From Granulicella sp. dw_53 (GTDB lineage: Bacteria > Acidobacteriota > Terriglobia > Terriglobales > Acidobacteriaceae): 64,000 bases of DNA. The DNA is taken from NCBI RefSeq assembly GCF_018449545.1, contig NZ_JAAVUR010000001.1, positions 62,001-126,000 on the forward strand. Reading direction: 5' to 3'. Position numbers and translations under genes: made by a program. The notes beneath the pieces were generated by a model. That model did not search any database. It saw only the letters and a list, made by a program, of their open reading frames with translations, and was not told the origin of the DNA. Of this stretch, positions 1-9,903 are shown in pieces (within the stretch, counting starts at the first letter, position 1; the number at the start of each line of letters is the position of its first letter).

Positions 1-1010
1 CATGGATCCGAGCCCCACTGTAGTCCAACCGGAACAAGATGCTCCCAGAAGTTGTTGCCTGATACCGTTCCATCATAGGCAAACGTGCCGTAGACCCAGC
101 GTGTGGGAGAGCGCGGATCCACTACTGCAACGTCTACCTGAACGACGTGGGAGGTCTGCACCTCGCGCTCGCACGAGTAGCCATTCTTCGCGGTGAGTGC
201 GTGACGATCGATCTGCCACGCCGGTGAATTCTTCAGAAACGGAACACAATCGGGAGGTACGCTCGAGGTCAAGATTTTGACCACCACTGTTCCAGTCGGG
301 AACGGTAGGCCAGCGGGAATCGCGCTCCCCAGATACTCTCCCATCCGCGGTATCCCAGTAGGGGGAATTGCCTGGCTGAGCGCATAGCCGCCATACTCGT
401 TGTAGTAACCAACGGACCAACTCTCGAACCCCCAAGGATAGGTCCGCTTGCAGGCTTCAGTCTCACCGGCAAAGAAGGTAAGAGCGTGCGGATTATGGTT
501 GACTAGATCACTGAGTGTCGCGGTGCGCTCATTTGTGGTTCCATGCACATACTCCCGGCCCGCCGTCGGATCGTAGGCCATCCATGGCACGTTGAACCAG
601 CGCGTCTTGCCTCCCACCTTCACCTTCCAACCGACTTCATTGGCTAAGTTGGGGTCTTGATCCTGTTTCACGTAGTCAAGAATAGTTTGAAGGTATGCGT
701 CCCAATTTTGTCCGTGCCAGCTGGGAGATTTCGGATTTGTAAAGTTGGGAGTGAAATTCACTTTTACATCCAGCCACGGACAGTCGACGCACGTAGCAGG
801 AATACTCTGGGGATAGTCCTTGCTCAGCTTGAAGACGGGCGTGATGGGAACTTTCGGCGGATTGGTCGCGGCATTGCGAAATGCATAGTAGCTTGCATCA
901 TGCCCTTTAGGCAGCGGAGAAGGCTCTTGGCCCTGTGAGGGCGCAGAGATGGAGAAAATGAAAGAAACCCACACTATTCTACGGATTGCTGTATGGAACA
1001 AGTTCTGCAT
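1..1010 (-). CDS. Secreted protein of unknown function, 3' end outside window
   Basis: An open frame of 336 codons runs leftward from an ATG at 1010 to the window edge with no stop. The N-terminus (MQNLFHTAIRRIVWVSFIF, then a short polar stretch ending near QGQ) reads as a signal peptide, so an envelope or exported location is inferred. The mature part is rich in Trp, Tyr, Pro and Asn and carries a CVDCPW motif near residue 70 and a YNEYGGYALSQ motif near residue 200. I do not recognise the family. The gene lies 54 bases downstream of the nucleoside hydrolase on the same strand and may be its operon partner. The absence of stops over 1 kb and the natural amino-acid composition support it as a real gene. 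Confidence 0.75.
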   Translation of the reverse strand, partial: MQNLFHTAIRRIVWVSFIFSISAPSQGQEPSPLPKGHDASYYAFRNAATNPPKVPITPVFKLSKDYPQSIPATCVDCPWLDVKVNFTPNFTNPKSPSWHGQNWDAYLQTILDYVKQDQDPNLANEVGWKVKVGGKTRWFNVPWMAYDPTAGREYVHGTTNERTATLSDLVNHNPHALTFFAGETEACKRTYPWGFESWSVGYYNEYGGYALSQAIPPTGIPRMGEYLGSAIPAGLPFPTGTVVVKILTSSVPPDCVPFLKNSPAWQIDRHALTAKNGYSCEREVQTSHVVQVDVAVVDPRSPTRWVYGTFAYDGTVSGNNFWEHLVPVGLQWGSDP

Positions 1011-1064
1011 AAGTAGCTCCTCTTTGCTCAATGATGAGAGATCGCTCAATTGCAGCGGTGAAGG

Positions 1065-2069
1065 TCACGGGGTGCCGGAGGTGGCGAGTAAGTCAAGGAC
1101 ATATTGGTAAAAGCCGGGTTGATCCGTGAAGCTGAGAAAGACATTTTGCAAATTGACGCTGGTCTCGACGCGGTCCGGAACCCGTCGAATCCATCCCTGA
1201 TTGAAGCCCCAAGTCTCGATCGCGAGGTGCATCTTCGTAGATGGCGTGTAGAAACCGGGCCGCGTCAGCCAGCAGGCCGCAGTCACATCCCATAACCGAT
1301 AGAAGGGTTCGTTGACGACCAGACTGTAAGCCTCAAACGCAAGCTGCGAATAACTGTAAGTTTTTCCTTGCTTTTGCAGCGCGTCGAGAAAGGCCTTGCT
1401 AACCGGAGCGGAGTTGCTGATATCGAGGGGAAAGAGATGAATACCGCTAAAGCCTAGTAGCACTTCGTCCACCGAGTAGGGGTCCCAGAAGGCGTTCCAT
1501 TCGGCATGGGCGTTGGCTACCGCGGGATTGAGAGTTGCGGGGTCGAGATTGCCTGGTACATCGATCGCACCGCCCATCCACACAATCTTTTCTACGCCCT
1601 CGATCAACTCCGGTTCGAGGCGCAGCACATCAGTCAGCGGGGTCATCGGACCTGTCATCAGTAGTGTCAGTGGACTATTCCCTGCAATGGCCTGCTTCAG
1701 CAGCGTTGCCAACAAGACCTCGCCATCCGGCGGAGGTGTTACAACATATGGAGTGAACGGTTGAAGGCTGGGAATTTCTCCGAAGGTGACACAGTCGCCC
1801 CGATACTCCCAGGGGAAAGCGTTCCATCCTCGGGCGCGGCTCAGGGCAATCGGAATCTCCGGACGGCGAAGGAACTGTTGCAGCTTCGATGCCGCCTGCA
1901 ATGCAGGTGCCTCTAGGCAGTCCGCGTTGACAATAACAATGCCCAATAGATCGATCTCAGGCATCGCGATAAGCAACATCGTCGAGATGAATTCATCGAT
2001 CGCCGCATCGTGAATGAGAACGACCGGGGTCCGCGCATGGACAACTTTCTCGTTTACCTTTGTGCTCAC
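1065..2069 (-). CDS. Nucleoside hydrolase (IunH/RihA-like)
   Basis: This 334-residue protein has the length and layout of inosine-uridine preferring nucleoside hydrolases, which cleave the N-glycosidic bond of ribonucleosides in purine and pyrimidine salvage. The N-terminal Asp cluster reads VVLIHDAAIDEF instead of the usual DxDPGxDD, so the first Asp is missing and the last is Glu. That loop binds the catalytic Ca2+, so specificity or activity may differ. A GPMTPL segment, a VWMGGA segment near residue 165 and a WDVTAA motif near residue 260, with the C-terminal metal-binding Asp, are in the expected places. The start is a GTG preceded by a weak GAGG. A secreted protein follows 54 bases downstream on the same strand. 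The family call is firm; the substrate is unknown. Confidence 0.85.
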   Translation of the reverse strand: MSTKVNEKVVHARTPVVLIHDAAIDEFISTMLLIAMPEIDLLGIVIVNADCLEAPALQAASKLQQFLRRPEIPIALSRARGWNAFPWEYRGDCVTFGEIPSLQPFTPYVVTPPPDGEVLLATLLKQAIAGNSPLTLLMTGPMTPLTDVLRLEPELIEGVEKIVWMGGAIDVPGNLDPATLNPAVANAHAEWNAFWDPYSVDEVLLGFSGIHLFPLDISNSAPVSKAFLDALQKQGKTYSYSQLAFEAYSLVVNEPFYRLWDVTAACWLTRPGFYTPSTKMHLAIETWGFNQGWIRRVPDRVETSVNLQNVFLSFTDQPGFYQYVLDLLATSGTP

Positions 2070-2295
2070 TTCGATACCTCAACTGACAAGCCCTTAGCTG
2101 ATGGCCTGATAGTGGATCTGCAAGGAGATAGGTGTTATATGAGAACGATGTCGCCTGTGTTGGCGGCTCAGGAAGATCAGTGCAGATCACTCTTAGCTAT
2201 AACTCATTCTTTGTCAAGGAAAATTACTGCGAAGGCCGACACCCGAAAATTTGCACTGTCGGTCATTGATGTCTCTGACGAGAGCGCAAGAGTTG

Positions 2296-2660
2296 CTATG
2301 GAAGACACTCCTTGTCCTTGTTAACATCGGGCTCGTGCCCGATAACTGGCGAGAAGCCGATGTCCGCATCACTCGGGAATGTTCCCTTAATGTTCAAGTT
2401 CTTTGAGAAATAAGATTTCGATTGCAGGGTGTAGAGACTCTGCTCCATCAAACGCCAGCATTCAAACGGAAAATCTTGAGCCCACTTTACGACGCTGCTG
2501 ATCGCTCGCGCATCGAGTGCTTGAATCGTTATTGCAAGTCAAAGTAATCGCGGTCGAGAGCGACGCGATCTCTGTTTGTTTGGCATAGCTGACCCCACGG
2601 CTCGCTCCTGCACCCAACACCACGGCCGTTCGTCTCGAGGATCGAGGATACTTTTCTCAT
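2296..2660 (-). pseudogene. Decayed gene remnant, family unknown
   Basis: On the minus strand, an ATG at 2660 opens a short frame ending in a coding-like stretch (RDRVALDRDYFDLQ) at a TAA. A frame offset by one base then continues with about 80 natural-looking codons (ITIQALDARAIS, ECWRLMEQSLY, ADIGFSPVIGHEP) to a TAG at 2296. Together they read like a C-terminal gene fragment with at least one frameshift. No family is recognised. The rest of the 2,070-2,919 gap shows nothing I can support beyond the promoter region of the nucleoside hydrolase. Confidence 0.35.
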
Positions 2661-2919
2661 AGATTTGTCTTGCTCATGATTCTAGATTAGGGAGCGGAAA
2701 TTCTTACGGGCTCAATAGCGACGATGTTTTTCGGCGTAACGGGCGACCGATATAGAACCTCGCCTCCAACGTCATGCAATCCGAGAAGGGGTGCGACAAA
2801 CAGGCGACTCCAAAGACAATTTTCAGAAGGCTTCGAGTTCTGACGTAAATTCTGTAACTGCCGATAAGATAGCCTGTAACAGGCTGTCCATTTTCGATAA
2901 GACGGGCGACAGTTTCCAT

Positions 2920-4143
2920 ATGGCCGAGATGGTTCCTGCATTCATCGATGCAGGCAAAAAAGCGTCACAGGGCGAGCGAGAGATCTTTGTACTTCTGCGG
3001 GATGCTTTGGTTCCGCACGAGGGATATATCGTGTGGTATGAACCAACACCGGCAGCAAATCGAACCGACTTTCTAGTCTGGTTTCCAAAGCGAGGTCTTC
3101 TTGTCATTGAAGTAAAGGACTGGTCAAACGATTACATCCAAGATTTTGATCCCTTGCGATGGACTGTTCATGGTAAATGGGGCCTTAGAAAGGAACTTAA
3201 CCCGGCAGAGCAAGCTAGAACAAGCAACGAGAGGTTGAGAGATCTTCTCGAAGAATCTGAGGATCTCCGCCAAGGGGAGGGTGATTATCTCGGTAAGCTT
3301 CGGTTTCCGGTCAATCACTGTGTGGCTTTTACCAGGCTCACGCGACAGCAGGCCGAAAATAGAGAAGGACTCATCCAGACGCTTGGAAGTACGTATTGCC
3401 TTTTCAGCGATGATCTTATTTTTGACGTGGCCGATGAGGGATCGCGGAACAGATTCGAAGCTACGCTTCAGAGATGTCTTGGTGTCAAATTTAATTTTGA
3501 ACCTCTCAGCGATGAGCAGATGAAGACTCTGCGGAAGGCTCTATTTCCCAAAGCGTCGGTGAATATGACGCAGACGGGGACTACGCCGAAGAATGTATTA
3601 CCGCCACCTTTTCATCCGCCGCAACAGCTGCCGGTTATTGTGTATTCTGCGGCTCTCCATGCTCGCGCTAACCCTCGCCGTAACCGGATTCAGATGCCGG
3701 AGGTGGCTGTTGTCGCCTTGCTCTTTCTGCTTTCTTTTCTGCCTTTTTTGTGGTGGGCGACAGGCGGCGAGATGAATTGGGACAGTTTGAGCCCGCTTCA
3801 TCCGCCGGTCGCAGATGTTATTGCGGTGCATACCTGTGATGTAGTCAGTTCGTCTTGCAAGTGTCACGAGAAACGGTCATTTCGGCGGGGAGCCGTTCTC
3901 TATGTACAGTTTCTTGCAAGGGACTCAACTCCACTATCGGGTGCGGTTCGTGATGCGGCTGGGATATCGGTGCCGTTGAGTTTCTCTCACTACAAGCATG
4001 GTCTGCTTGCAGGGGGCTGCCATATTGCCAAATATCCTGTGAATCGTCATGGACCACAGGGGATGTACGCGATTCAGATTGCATGGCAGAACGGCAACAG
4101 CGGGCAGAGCGTGCTTTCAAGAGGGTTTGCGGTGACTCCCTGA
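2920..4143 (+). CDS. NERD-domain protein with C-terminal membrane segment
   Basis: The N-terminal 170 residues match the NERD (nuclease-related) domain: a GEREIFVLLRDAL helix, then DFLVWFPKRGLLVIEVKDW, in which the D, the E and the K of the EVK motif are the expected nuclease-fold residues. A hydrophobic segment (VVALLFLLSFLPFLWW) lies near residue 285. About 120 residues follow, with paired cysteines just after the membrane segment, and may be extracytoplasmic. The frame is open from 2791, but the ATG at 2920 is the more likely start because the NERD homology begins just after it. The gene sits 280 bases upstream of ietA, so a defence role is plausible but unproven. NERD proteins are also found with helicases and kinases outside defence. 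Confidence 0.75.
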   Translation: MAEMVPAFIDAGKKASQGEREIFVLLRDALVPHEGYIVWYEPTPAANRTDFLVWFPKRGLLVIEVKDWSNDYIQDFDPLRWTVHGKWGLRKELNPAEQARTSNERLRDLLEESEDLRQGEGDYLGKLRFPVNHCVAFTRLTRQQAENREGLIQTLGSTYCLFSDDLIFDVADEGSRNRFEATLQRCLGVKFNFEPLSDEQMKTLRKALFPKASVNMTQTGTTPKNVLPPPFHPPQQLPVIVYSAALHARANPRRNRIQMPEVAVVALLFLLSFLPFLWWATGGEMNWDSLSPLHPPVADVIAVHTCDVVSSSCKCHEKRSFRRGAVLYVQFLARDSTPLSGAVRDAAGISVPLSFSHYKHGLLAGGCHIAKYPVNRHGPQGMYAIQIAWQNGNSGQSVLSRGFAVTP

Positions 4144-4422
4144 CGCGGTGAAAGGCTTTTGCGAATAGATGCGGTAGACAGCGCTTCCGTGACCACGAAT
4201 AGTCACGGCAATCTCGGCGTTTGTTATCTGATCTCTCTATGGTTCCAAACATCCGAATCCTTGCGGGATATGACTATGGTGCTGTTGGCGCTAAGTTTTA
4301 TTTCGTCTTTTATTCGCTATAATCAGTTTTAAGCTTATTCTGCACAGTTGCACCTGAATTGGTGCATACTGGACAGCGACATTGGTTGCTATCCTTGGAC
4401 TGGTACGAAAGGAGAGAATCTC

Positions 4423-5439
4423 ATGCCTAGGGGCGAACTGCTAAAAAAGCTGTTTTATAGCTACGCCCATGGGGACGGTCAAGGGTTCCTCGACACCGCG
4501 ACCGAAATCATTCGGGATGAGGAATCGAAAAACAATCGCGTACTTGCGAACGCACTCCGCAGGAATTTGGGAGACACGAAGAGCCCTCAGCCACGAGATA
4601 TAGCGCAACAAGGCGATAAGACCTTACGGAAGTTGAATGTCGTTCCATTCGAGCGCGAGAAGCAATTGCCGCTCGTGGAGACGATCACCCCCGAAAGGCG
4701 CGCATCTGATCTGATTCTGAAGAGAAGCAATCAGCACCTTCTTCTATCGCTGGTGAATGAGTTTCGGAAACGCGACACTCTGGGCGCGCATGGTTTGCGT
4801 CCCCGCTCTCGGCTTCTTTTCTGTGGTCCTCCTGGCTGCGGCAAGACGCTCTGCGCTGAAGTGTTTGCACATGAGGTTCGGTTGCCTTTGCTGGTTGTCA
4901 GCATGGACGTGATCGTTTCTTCTCTCCTCGGCGAGACCGCTACGAATTTGAGGAGGATCTTCGATTACGCGACTGTTCAACCAGTTGTTCTGTTGCTTGA
5001 TGAATTCGACGCTATTGCTCGCCTGCGCGATGACGAAACACTCAACGGCGAGTTGCGTCGCGTCGTAAACAGTCTCTTGACGCTCATTGAAAAGTTTCAT
5101 GGTCAAGGCTTTATCATCGCGGCGACAAATCACGAGCGACAGCTCGATCCGGCAATCTGGAGGCGTTTTGATGAAGTTGTCTTCTTTGAAAAGCCCGATA
5201 GAAATCAGATCATCCGTCTCGTGAGTTTGAAATTCAAGAACTTCAAGCGTGATTTCGAGTCCATTGAAGTGGCCGACGCATTTGAAGATTTTTCGCACGC
5301 CGATATCGAGCGCGTGTGCATCAACGCTATTCGTCGCGCAATTCTTAGCGGCCAACGTGTCGTCACAAAGCGCCGCTTGTTGAGAGGTATCGCGCTCGAA
5401 TCCCGGAGAAGGGATATCGCGCAGCAGCACCAATCCTAG
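4423..5439 (+). CDS. ietA: AAA ATPase, IetA-like anti-phage defence protein
   Basis: This is a 338-residue AAA-type ATPase. Walker A is GPPGCGKT starting at residue 135, Walker B is VVLLLDEFDA around residue 193, sensor 1 is IIAATNHE, and an arginine-finger-like WRRFDE follows. The first 120 residues are a less conserved N-terminal domain. The ATG at 4423 follows AAAGGAGAG at good spacing and is preferred over the in-frame ATG at 4348, which lacks one. A subtilase gene starts 13 bases after the stop. This order and domain pairing is that of the Iet system, known from work on plasmid incompatibility and on anti-phage islands. The ATPase presumably recognises or unfolds a target for the partner protease. 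Confidence 0.8.
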   Translation: MPRGELLKKLFYSYAHGDGQGFLDTATEIIRDEESKNNRVLANALRRNLGDTKSPQPRDIAQQGDKTLRKLNVVPFEREKQLPLVETITPERRASDLILKRSNQHLLLSLVNEFRKRDTLGAHGLRPRSRLLFCGPPGCGKTLCAEVFAHEVRLPLLVVSMDVIVSSLLGETATNLRRIFDYATVQPVVLLLDEFDAIARLRDDETLNGELRRVVNSLLTLIEKFHGQGFIIAATNHERQLDPAIWRRFDEVVFFEKPDRNQIIRLVSLKFKNFKRDFESIEVADAFEDFSHADIERVCINAIRRAILSGQRVVTKRRLLRGIALESRRRDIAQQHQS

Positions 5440-5452
5440 CGAACTTTAGGTC

Positions 5453-7795
5453 ATGCCAGAGCTTCCCCACCTAATCCTGCCTCGAGCCGAAGTTGAGATG
5501 GAGCGCCGAAAGAAATTGGGCTTCGGCACATCGCCCCAAAAAGATGTGACAGCGCAAACGGAGCACGTACGTCTCGCTGTAGATGAGGCGCTTGCTGTCC
5601 ACAAAAAGCTGAGAGCCGATATCGCAGACCCGGCGCTGATTGTCCGTGTGCGCACAAGCGGTGTCGTTCCGGAGGAGGAGTGGGAACGTGCGGGTCTCGC
5701 GGTCCTCGGCCATGACGCCACAGATTCGGTCGTGCTCTTCGCAAGTGACGCCGAGCTGAAAGAATTTCAGGAACGCCTTGCGGCTTTCGCAGCAGAGAAG
5801 AAGGCAGGACAAAAAAATCCCTCTTACAATCTCTTAATTGCTTCTATCGAAGAGTTTGGGCCACTAAAGCCAGAGGACAGGATCGGTAGCGCTTTACTCG
5901 AAGAGGGGTTCGAACGTGCCGAGAGTTTCTCAGAAGATCGCCAATTCAACCTTGATGTGGAATTGTGGGATGTCGGAACGCAAGCCGAAAGAGGCCAGCA
6001 AGCGGATCGCATGACAAGGGAAATCGCCGGGTTAGGGGGCGAGGTCAGTGATCGCTATATCGGTATAACTTTCTCGGCGCTTCGGGTGCGCGCGATGGGT
6101 AACGTCGTTCGGCGGCTGCTCAATGATCCCCTTGTGCGACTAGTAGATTTACCGCCTCAACCAGACCTCGACGTTGCGCCATTGCTCGATGCGGGAATAG
6201 CAGACCTTGGGATAATCGAGCCGCCTGATGCGGACGCGCCTCTTATCGCGATCCTTGATACTGGCGTTAATAGCGCACATCCGCTTCTTGAACCTGTGGT
6301 CGTTGGCCGCGCCGCGTCTCCCGACACGTTGGCGCCAAACGATGTTTTCGGGCACGGTTCGCGTGTGAGCGGAATTGCCGCCTACGGCGATGTGCGTAAC
6401 TGCCTCGAAGAAGGTACCTTTCAATCGAGCGTTCGAATCTTGAGCGGTAAGGTGATCAACGATCAAGGCAATCTCGATGATCGCCGTCTCATAGCAACGC
6501 AAATCAATGAGATCGTGCGGTTGTTTCATGCGCGAGGTTGCCGCATCTTCAACCTGTCCATCGGCGACAGGCTGAGCCAGTATGTCGGAGGCAGGGTAGG
6601 GCAATGGACTGCCGTGCTCGATGAATTGGCCCGCGAGCTTGATGTATTGTTCGTCGTTGCTGCGGGTAATTATCTCCACAAGCCAGCAGCGCATCCGGAG
6701 GAGCACCATACGGACTATCCGGTATATCTGCTGAATGGGAGCAATCGAATATTTGAACCGGCTACAGCGGCCAATGCGCTCACGGTCGGCGCCGTGGCAC
6801 ATGCTGCGGCTGTTCCTGCGTCTGCCGGTGGCAATGTGGGGCTTCGTCCTATTGCCGAAGTCGGGGAACCCGCACCTTTCACTTGCGCCGGGCCTGGCGT
6901 GAATCGTGGGATCAAGCCTGATCTTTGCGACGACGGTGGGAACATCTTGTATGACGGCCTCGCGCATAACCTCGTCCGCGTGCCTGAAAGCGAAGTGTTC
7001 ACCACAAGCCATGATTATCTGCGGAATCTTTTCACGACGGCGCGCGGCACCTCCTGCGCAGCTCCGCTCGTTACGCACAAAGCGGCGCTTGTGTTAAGGG
7101 CGTTCCCGGAAGCAAGTGCAAATCTCGTTAGGGCTTTCCTTGCAAACTCCGCAAGAATCCCTGAACCATCATTGCGACGCTTAAAAGACGAGTCGGAGGA
7201 AAAGGTTCTTAGCGTTTGCGGCTACGGTATCGCGAACGCTGAGATGGCGGCGACCTCGGATGCGAACCGCGTCGTACTCTATACAGAAGGCGAAATGCCA
7301 ATGGATCGGTTCTTCGTGTATGAGGTGCCAATCCCGTCCGAATACGCTCAAACAAAGGGCAAACGTCATATCGCCGTAACACTTGCTTTCGATCCTCCGA
7401 CACGACATAGCCGGTTAGCGTATCTCGGTGTTGAGATGTCGTTTCGCCTCATTCGCGGTAAGTCTCTCGAATGGGTGCGAGAACACTATCGTAAACGCGA
7501 AGAGAAGACGGAAGGAAAAGCCGAGAAGCTGGGTGGTAAGTACGATTGCGATTTCGATATTGGCTCGACCATTCGCGAACGCGGTACCTTACAACGCGGC
7601 ATCTTCACGATGACAGCGAATCCCTCGGACGAGTATGGCGAAACTTACTTCCTCGTGGTTCGCTGTGAGAGGCAATGGTACCCGGACGAGTTCGCGAAAC
7701 AACGTTTTGCTGTGGTCGTCGAGATTGCGCATAGCGTCGACGTGCGGCTCTACGAGCGGATCGATCAGCGCGTGAATGTACGTCTCCGCGCGTAA
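5453..7795 (+). CDS. ietS: Subtilisin-like serine protease, IetS-like
   Basis: This 780-residue protein carries the S8 catalytic triad: Asp269 in AILDTGVN, His301 in FGHGSRVSG and Ser534 in GTSCAAP. An oxyanion-type Asn sits in VVAAGNY. No signal peptide is visible, so it probably acts in the cytoplasm. About 240 residues precede the protease domain, and about 230 follow it as a beta-rich C-terminal domain. It is encoded 13 bases after ietA in the same direction, which defines the pair. The stop overlaps the open frame of a truncated glycosyltransferase, suggesting that the defence pair was inserted into older DNA. Confidence 0.82.
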   Translation: MPELPHLILPRAEVEMERRKKLGFGTSPQKDVTAQTEHVRLAVDEALAVHKKLRADIADPALIVRVRTSGVVPEEEWERAGLAVLGHDATDSVVLFASDAELKEFQERLAAFAAEKKAGQKNPSYNLLIASIEEFGPLKPEDRIGSALLEEGFERAESFSEDRQFNLDVELWDVGTQAERGQQADRMTREIAGLGGEVSDRYIGITFSALRVRAMGNVVRRLLNDPLVRLVDLPPQPDLDVAPLLDAGIADLGIIEPPDADAPLIAILDTGVNSAHPLLEPVVVGRAASPDTLAPNDVFGHGSRVSGIAAYGDVRNCLEEGTFQSSVRILSGKVINDQGNLDDRRLIATQINEIVRLFHARGCRIFNLSIGDRLSQYVGGRVGQWTAVLDELARELDVLFVVAAGNYLHKPAAHPEEHHTDYPVYLLNGSNRIFEPATAANALTVGAVAHAAAVPASAGGNVGLRPIAEVGEPAPFTCAGPGVNRGIKPDLCDDGGNILYDGLAHNLVRVPESEVFTTSHDYLRNLFTTARGTSCAAPLVTHKAALVLRAFPEASANLVRAFLANSARIPEPSLRRLKDESEEKVLSVCGYGIANAEMAATSDANRVVLYTEGEMPMDRFFVYEVPIPSEYAQTKGKRHIAVTLAFDPPTRHSRLAYLGVEMSFRLIRGKSLEWVREHYRKREEKTEGKAEKLGGKYDCDFDIGSTIRERGTLQRGIFTMTANPSDEYGETYFLVVRCERQWYPDEFAKQRFAVVVEIAHSVDVRLYERIDQRVNVRLRA

Positions 7796-7859
7796 CCGGA
7801 GTCGAAGTTTGGTCAGAGCCTCGCACAACGGCCCTAGTATTCGGTCCGTTGGCAGCGGA

Positions 7860-8708
7860 AAAAATGTTCCACCGCGACAGGGAATCTCTCAGAAGAAGCA
7901 ACATGACGAGTGGAAAGAGCGAGAACTCATTCTTCTGAGACCTGCTCAAGTGGCCTTCGATGCTGCTTTAGCGAAGGTGGACAGTGGGCCATTGCCATGT
8001 CCCTCTCTGGAGAGCATGTCAATCCTGCCCGATCTCTACCTGCATCCGGGAATTCAGGGCTTCGAGTATCCGGAGGACTCGCCCTCTATTTCGCCAGTGC
8101 GATATATCGGGCCACTACCTCTACCGCCAGGTCACGCTCGGCTTCCAGATTGGTGGCATGAACTAAACGAGACAAAGCGGCTCGTGCTGGTTACCCAGGG
8201 GACTGTCGCAAACAGAGACTTCGGACATCTCGTAGGACCATCGTTGGAGGGTCTTGCCAGGGAAGACGATCTAATCGTCCTGGTTACGACAGGGGGACGC
8301 GCGATCGATTCGATCTTGGTGAAGATCCCAGAGAATGCGCGTGTTGCGAACTTCCTTCCCTATGACCAGATTATGTCGAGGATCGATCTGCTGATTACGA
8401 ATGGCGGCTACGGTACCGGCAACATGGCGCTGGCGCATGGTATTCCGATCATCTCCGCTGGATTGACAGAAGATAAGGAAGATGTATCCGCGCATGTTCA
8501 GTGGGCCGGCGTCGGACTCGATCTCCGAACCAACCAGGCGACCCCGGAAGCGGTGCGTGCTGCGGCGAGGAAAGTTCTCGATAGTCCGCACTACCGAGAA
8601 CGGGCGAAGGAGCTCGCACAGGAGTTCGCGAGCCATGACATGGAGAGAGAACTGCTCAAAAGTTTAGAGGAAATCAGCTTGCTCGCTCCTCTCTCTATGG
8701 ATAGCTAA
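7860..8708 (+). pseudogene. 5'-truncated UGT/YjiC-type glycosyltransferase
   Basis: The frame encodes only the C-terminal two thirds of a GT-B nucleotide-sugar glycosyltransferase. It includes the interdomain segment (LPDLYLHPG, FEYPEDSP, RYIGPLPLP), the donor domain (LVTQGTVANRDFG, VTTGGRA) and the ITNGGYGTGNMALAHGIP signature. The N-terminal acceptor-binding domain (about 180 residues) is missing, and no start with a good ribosome site is visible. Homology seems to begin near 7,860, within 70 bases of the end of ietS. A paralogue lies at 9,904-11,222. I infer a dead remnant cut by whatever brought in ietAS. Confidence 0.75.
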
Positions 8709-9903
8709 GGTGTTGTTTGTAGAAGGCGTTGGCAAAAGCAAATCGTCTGCAGTCACAAAATGAATCGCCATCCTGATTCCTTGGTGTGGCTGCACATGTT
8801 TTGAAGTGGTTCCCAGAAGAAAGAGAGTTTCCATTGTTTAATGAACTTGACCCACAGGTAAAAGCTCTCCTGCAGCAGTTTCAAACAAATGCAGAGCAGC
8901 ATCCTGCTCCATCTAAGCCCCTCTCTGCGAAGGAAAAGATTGCTGCAACACGTCACTGATGCGTACCTTTGCAACGTTATGTCACCCATCCGAGTCGGTT
9001 TCCAGAACCGAAGATTTCGACATACCAAGTCCTGCTAGTCTTATGGATAAATCGGAACAGTAGCTGAGGTTATTCTGTGAACCGTCGAACAGATTGTCCT
9101 GCGGGTAGGATTCGAGACTTTCTGGCCAAGATGGAATGCGCTGCATTTCGTTTATTTGTAGGAGCAGATGTTATGTAACTGTATCCGATCAGGTTCGGTG
9201 GTGAATACCTCGGAGAACACCTTTATTACTACGCCTCACTTGGGGAAGCATTGAATTGCTTATGGAAGATGTATGCCATGCGTCTATTGCTGAAAACTCG
9301 CGTGGCAGAGGCGGCTCTAGCTGCTGTGTCATGCGTTGCCAGACTTAACAGAGGCATTACACGAATTGTTTTATAAAGCGACAGTATAGGTAGCCTGTGA
9401 GGTTGCTGGCTTCTCTTGAACAAACACGGAGCCACTCACTTTATTGCTGCTCACGATTCAGCGGCTGGCCGAATATGCAAGGCTCTTCGCGACCTCCGGA
9501 TCGTCATATCGGATCTCGTCTCATTCATGCTTCTGTTGCCGATTAATAGAAATGCGTTATAGGCCCGAAACACCTGGGAAGCTAAGATCAACCTTCTATG
9601 GTCGACCGATGGTACACAAATCCAGCGCGGCGCAGGCCCTTCGACAGGCCATCCTCGCGGAGCGTCCACTCATCCACGCCTGCGAGGCTATCGAGTCCAA
9701 CGTGCTCACGCAGATTGCCCAGCCGGAAGCCATCGAAGCGTAACTAATGGCGACCGGTAGTGCATTACCCGTTTTGGGTCAGCGGTGCAGCAGGCAGGAG
9801 TTCGGTGCTCCAGAACCAATGGGTACCCGTTCACGGATAGGCCGCGCCTGTACGGCTGTAGAGCTGATCTATCCGTCAACACTTCACATGATATCGAGGA
9901 CTG
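8709..9903 (+). other. Gene-poor stretch with short coding relics
   Basis: No intact gene is visible. On the plus strand, 8,777-8,959 reads as about 60 coding-like residues (FPLFNELDPQVKALLQQF, then PLSAKEKIAATR). These resemble the N-terminus of HSL-type alpha/beta hydrolases, ending at a stop. A second relic at about 9,590-9,743 (SSAAQALRQAILAERPLIHA) faintly recalls the start of isocitrate lyase/PEP mutase-type proteins. Both assignments are weak. The stretch separates two damaged glycosyltransferase genes and looks like decaying DNA. Confidence 0.35.

Noticed and set aside
2010..2324. 104-codon frame opposite the nucleoside hydrolase start
   Set aside because: No ribosome site or family character; it overlaps the gene and its promoter.
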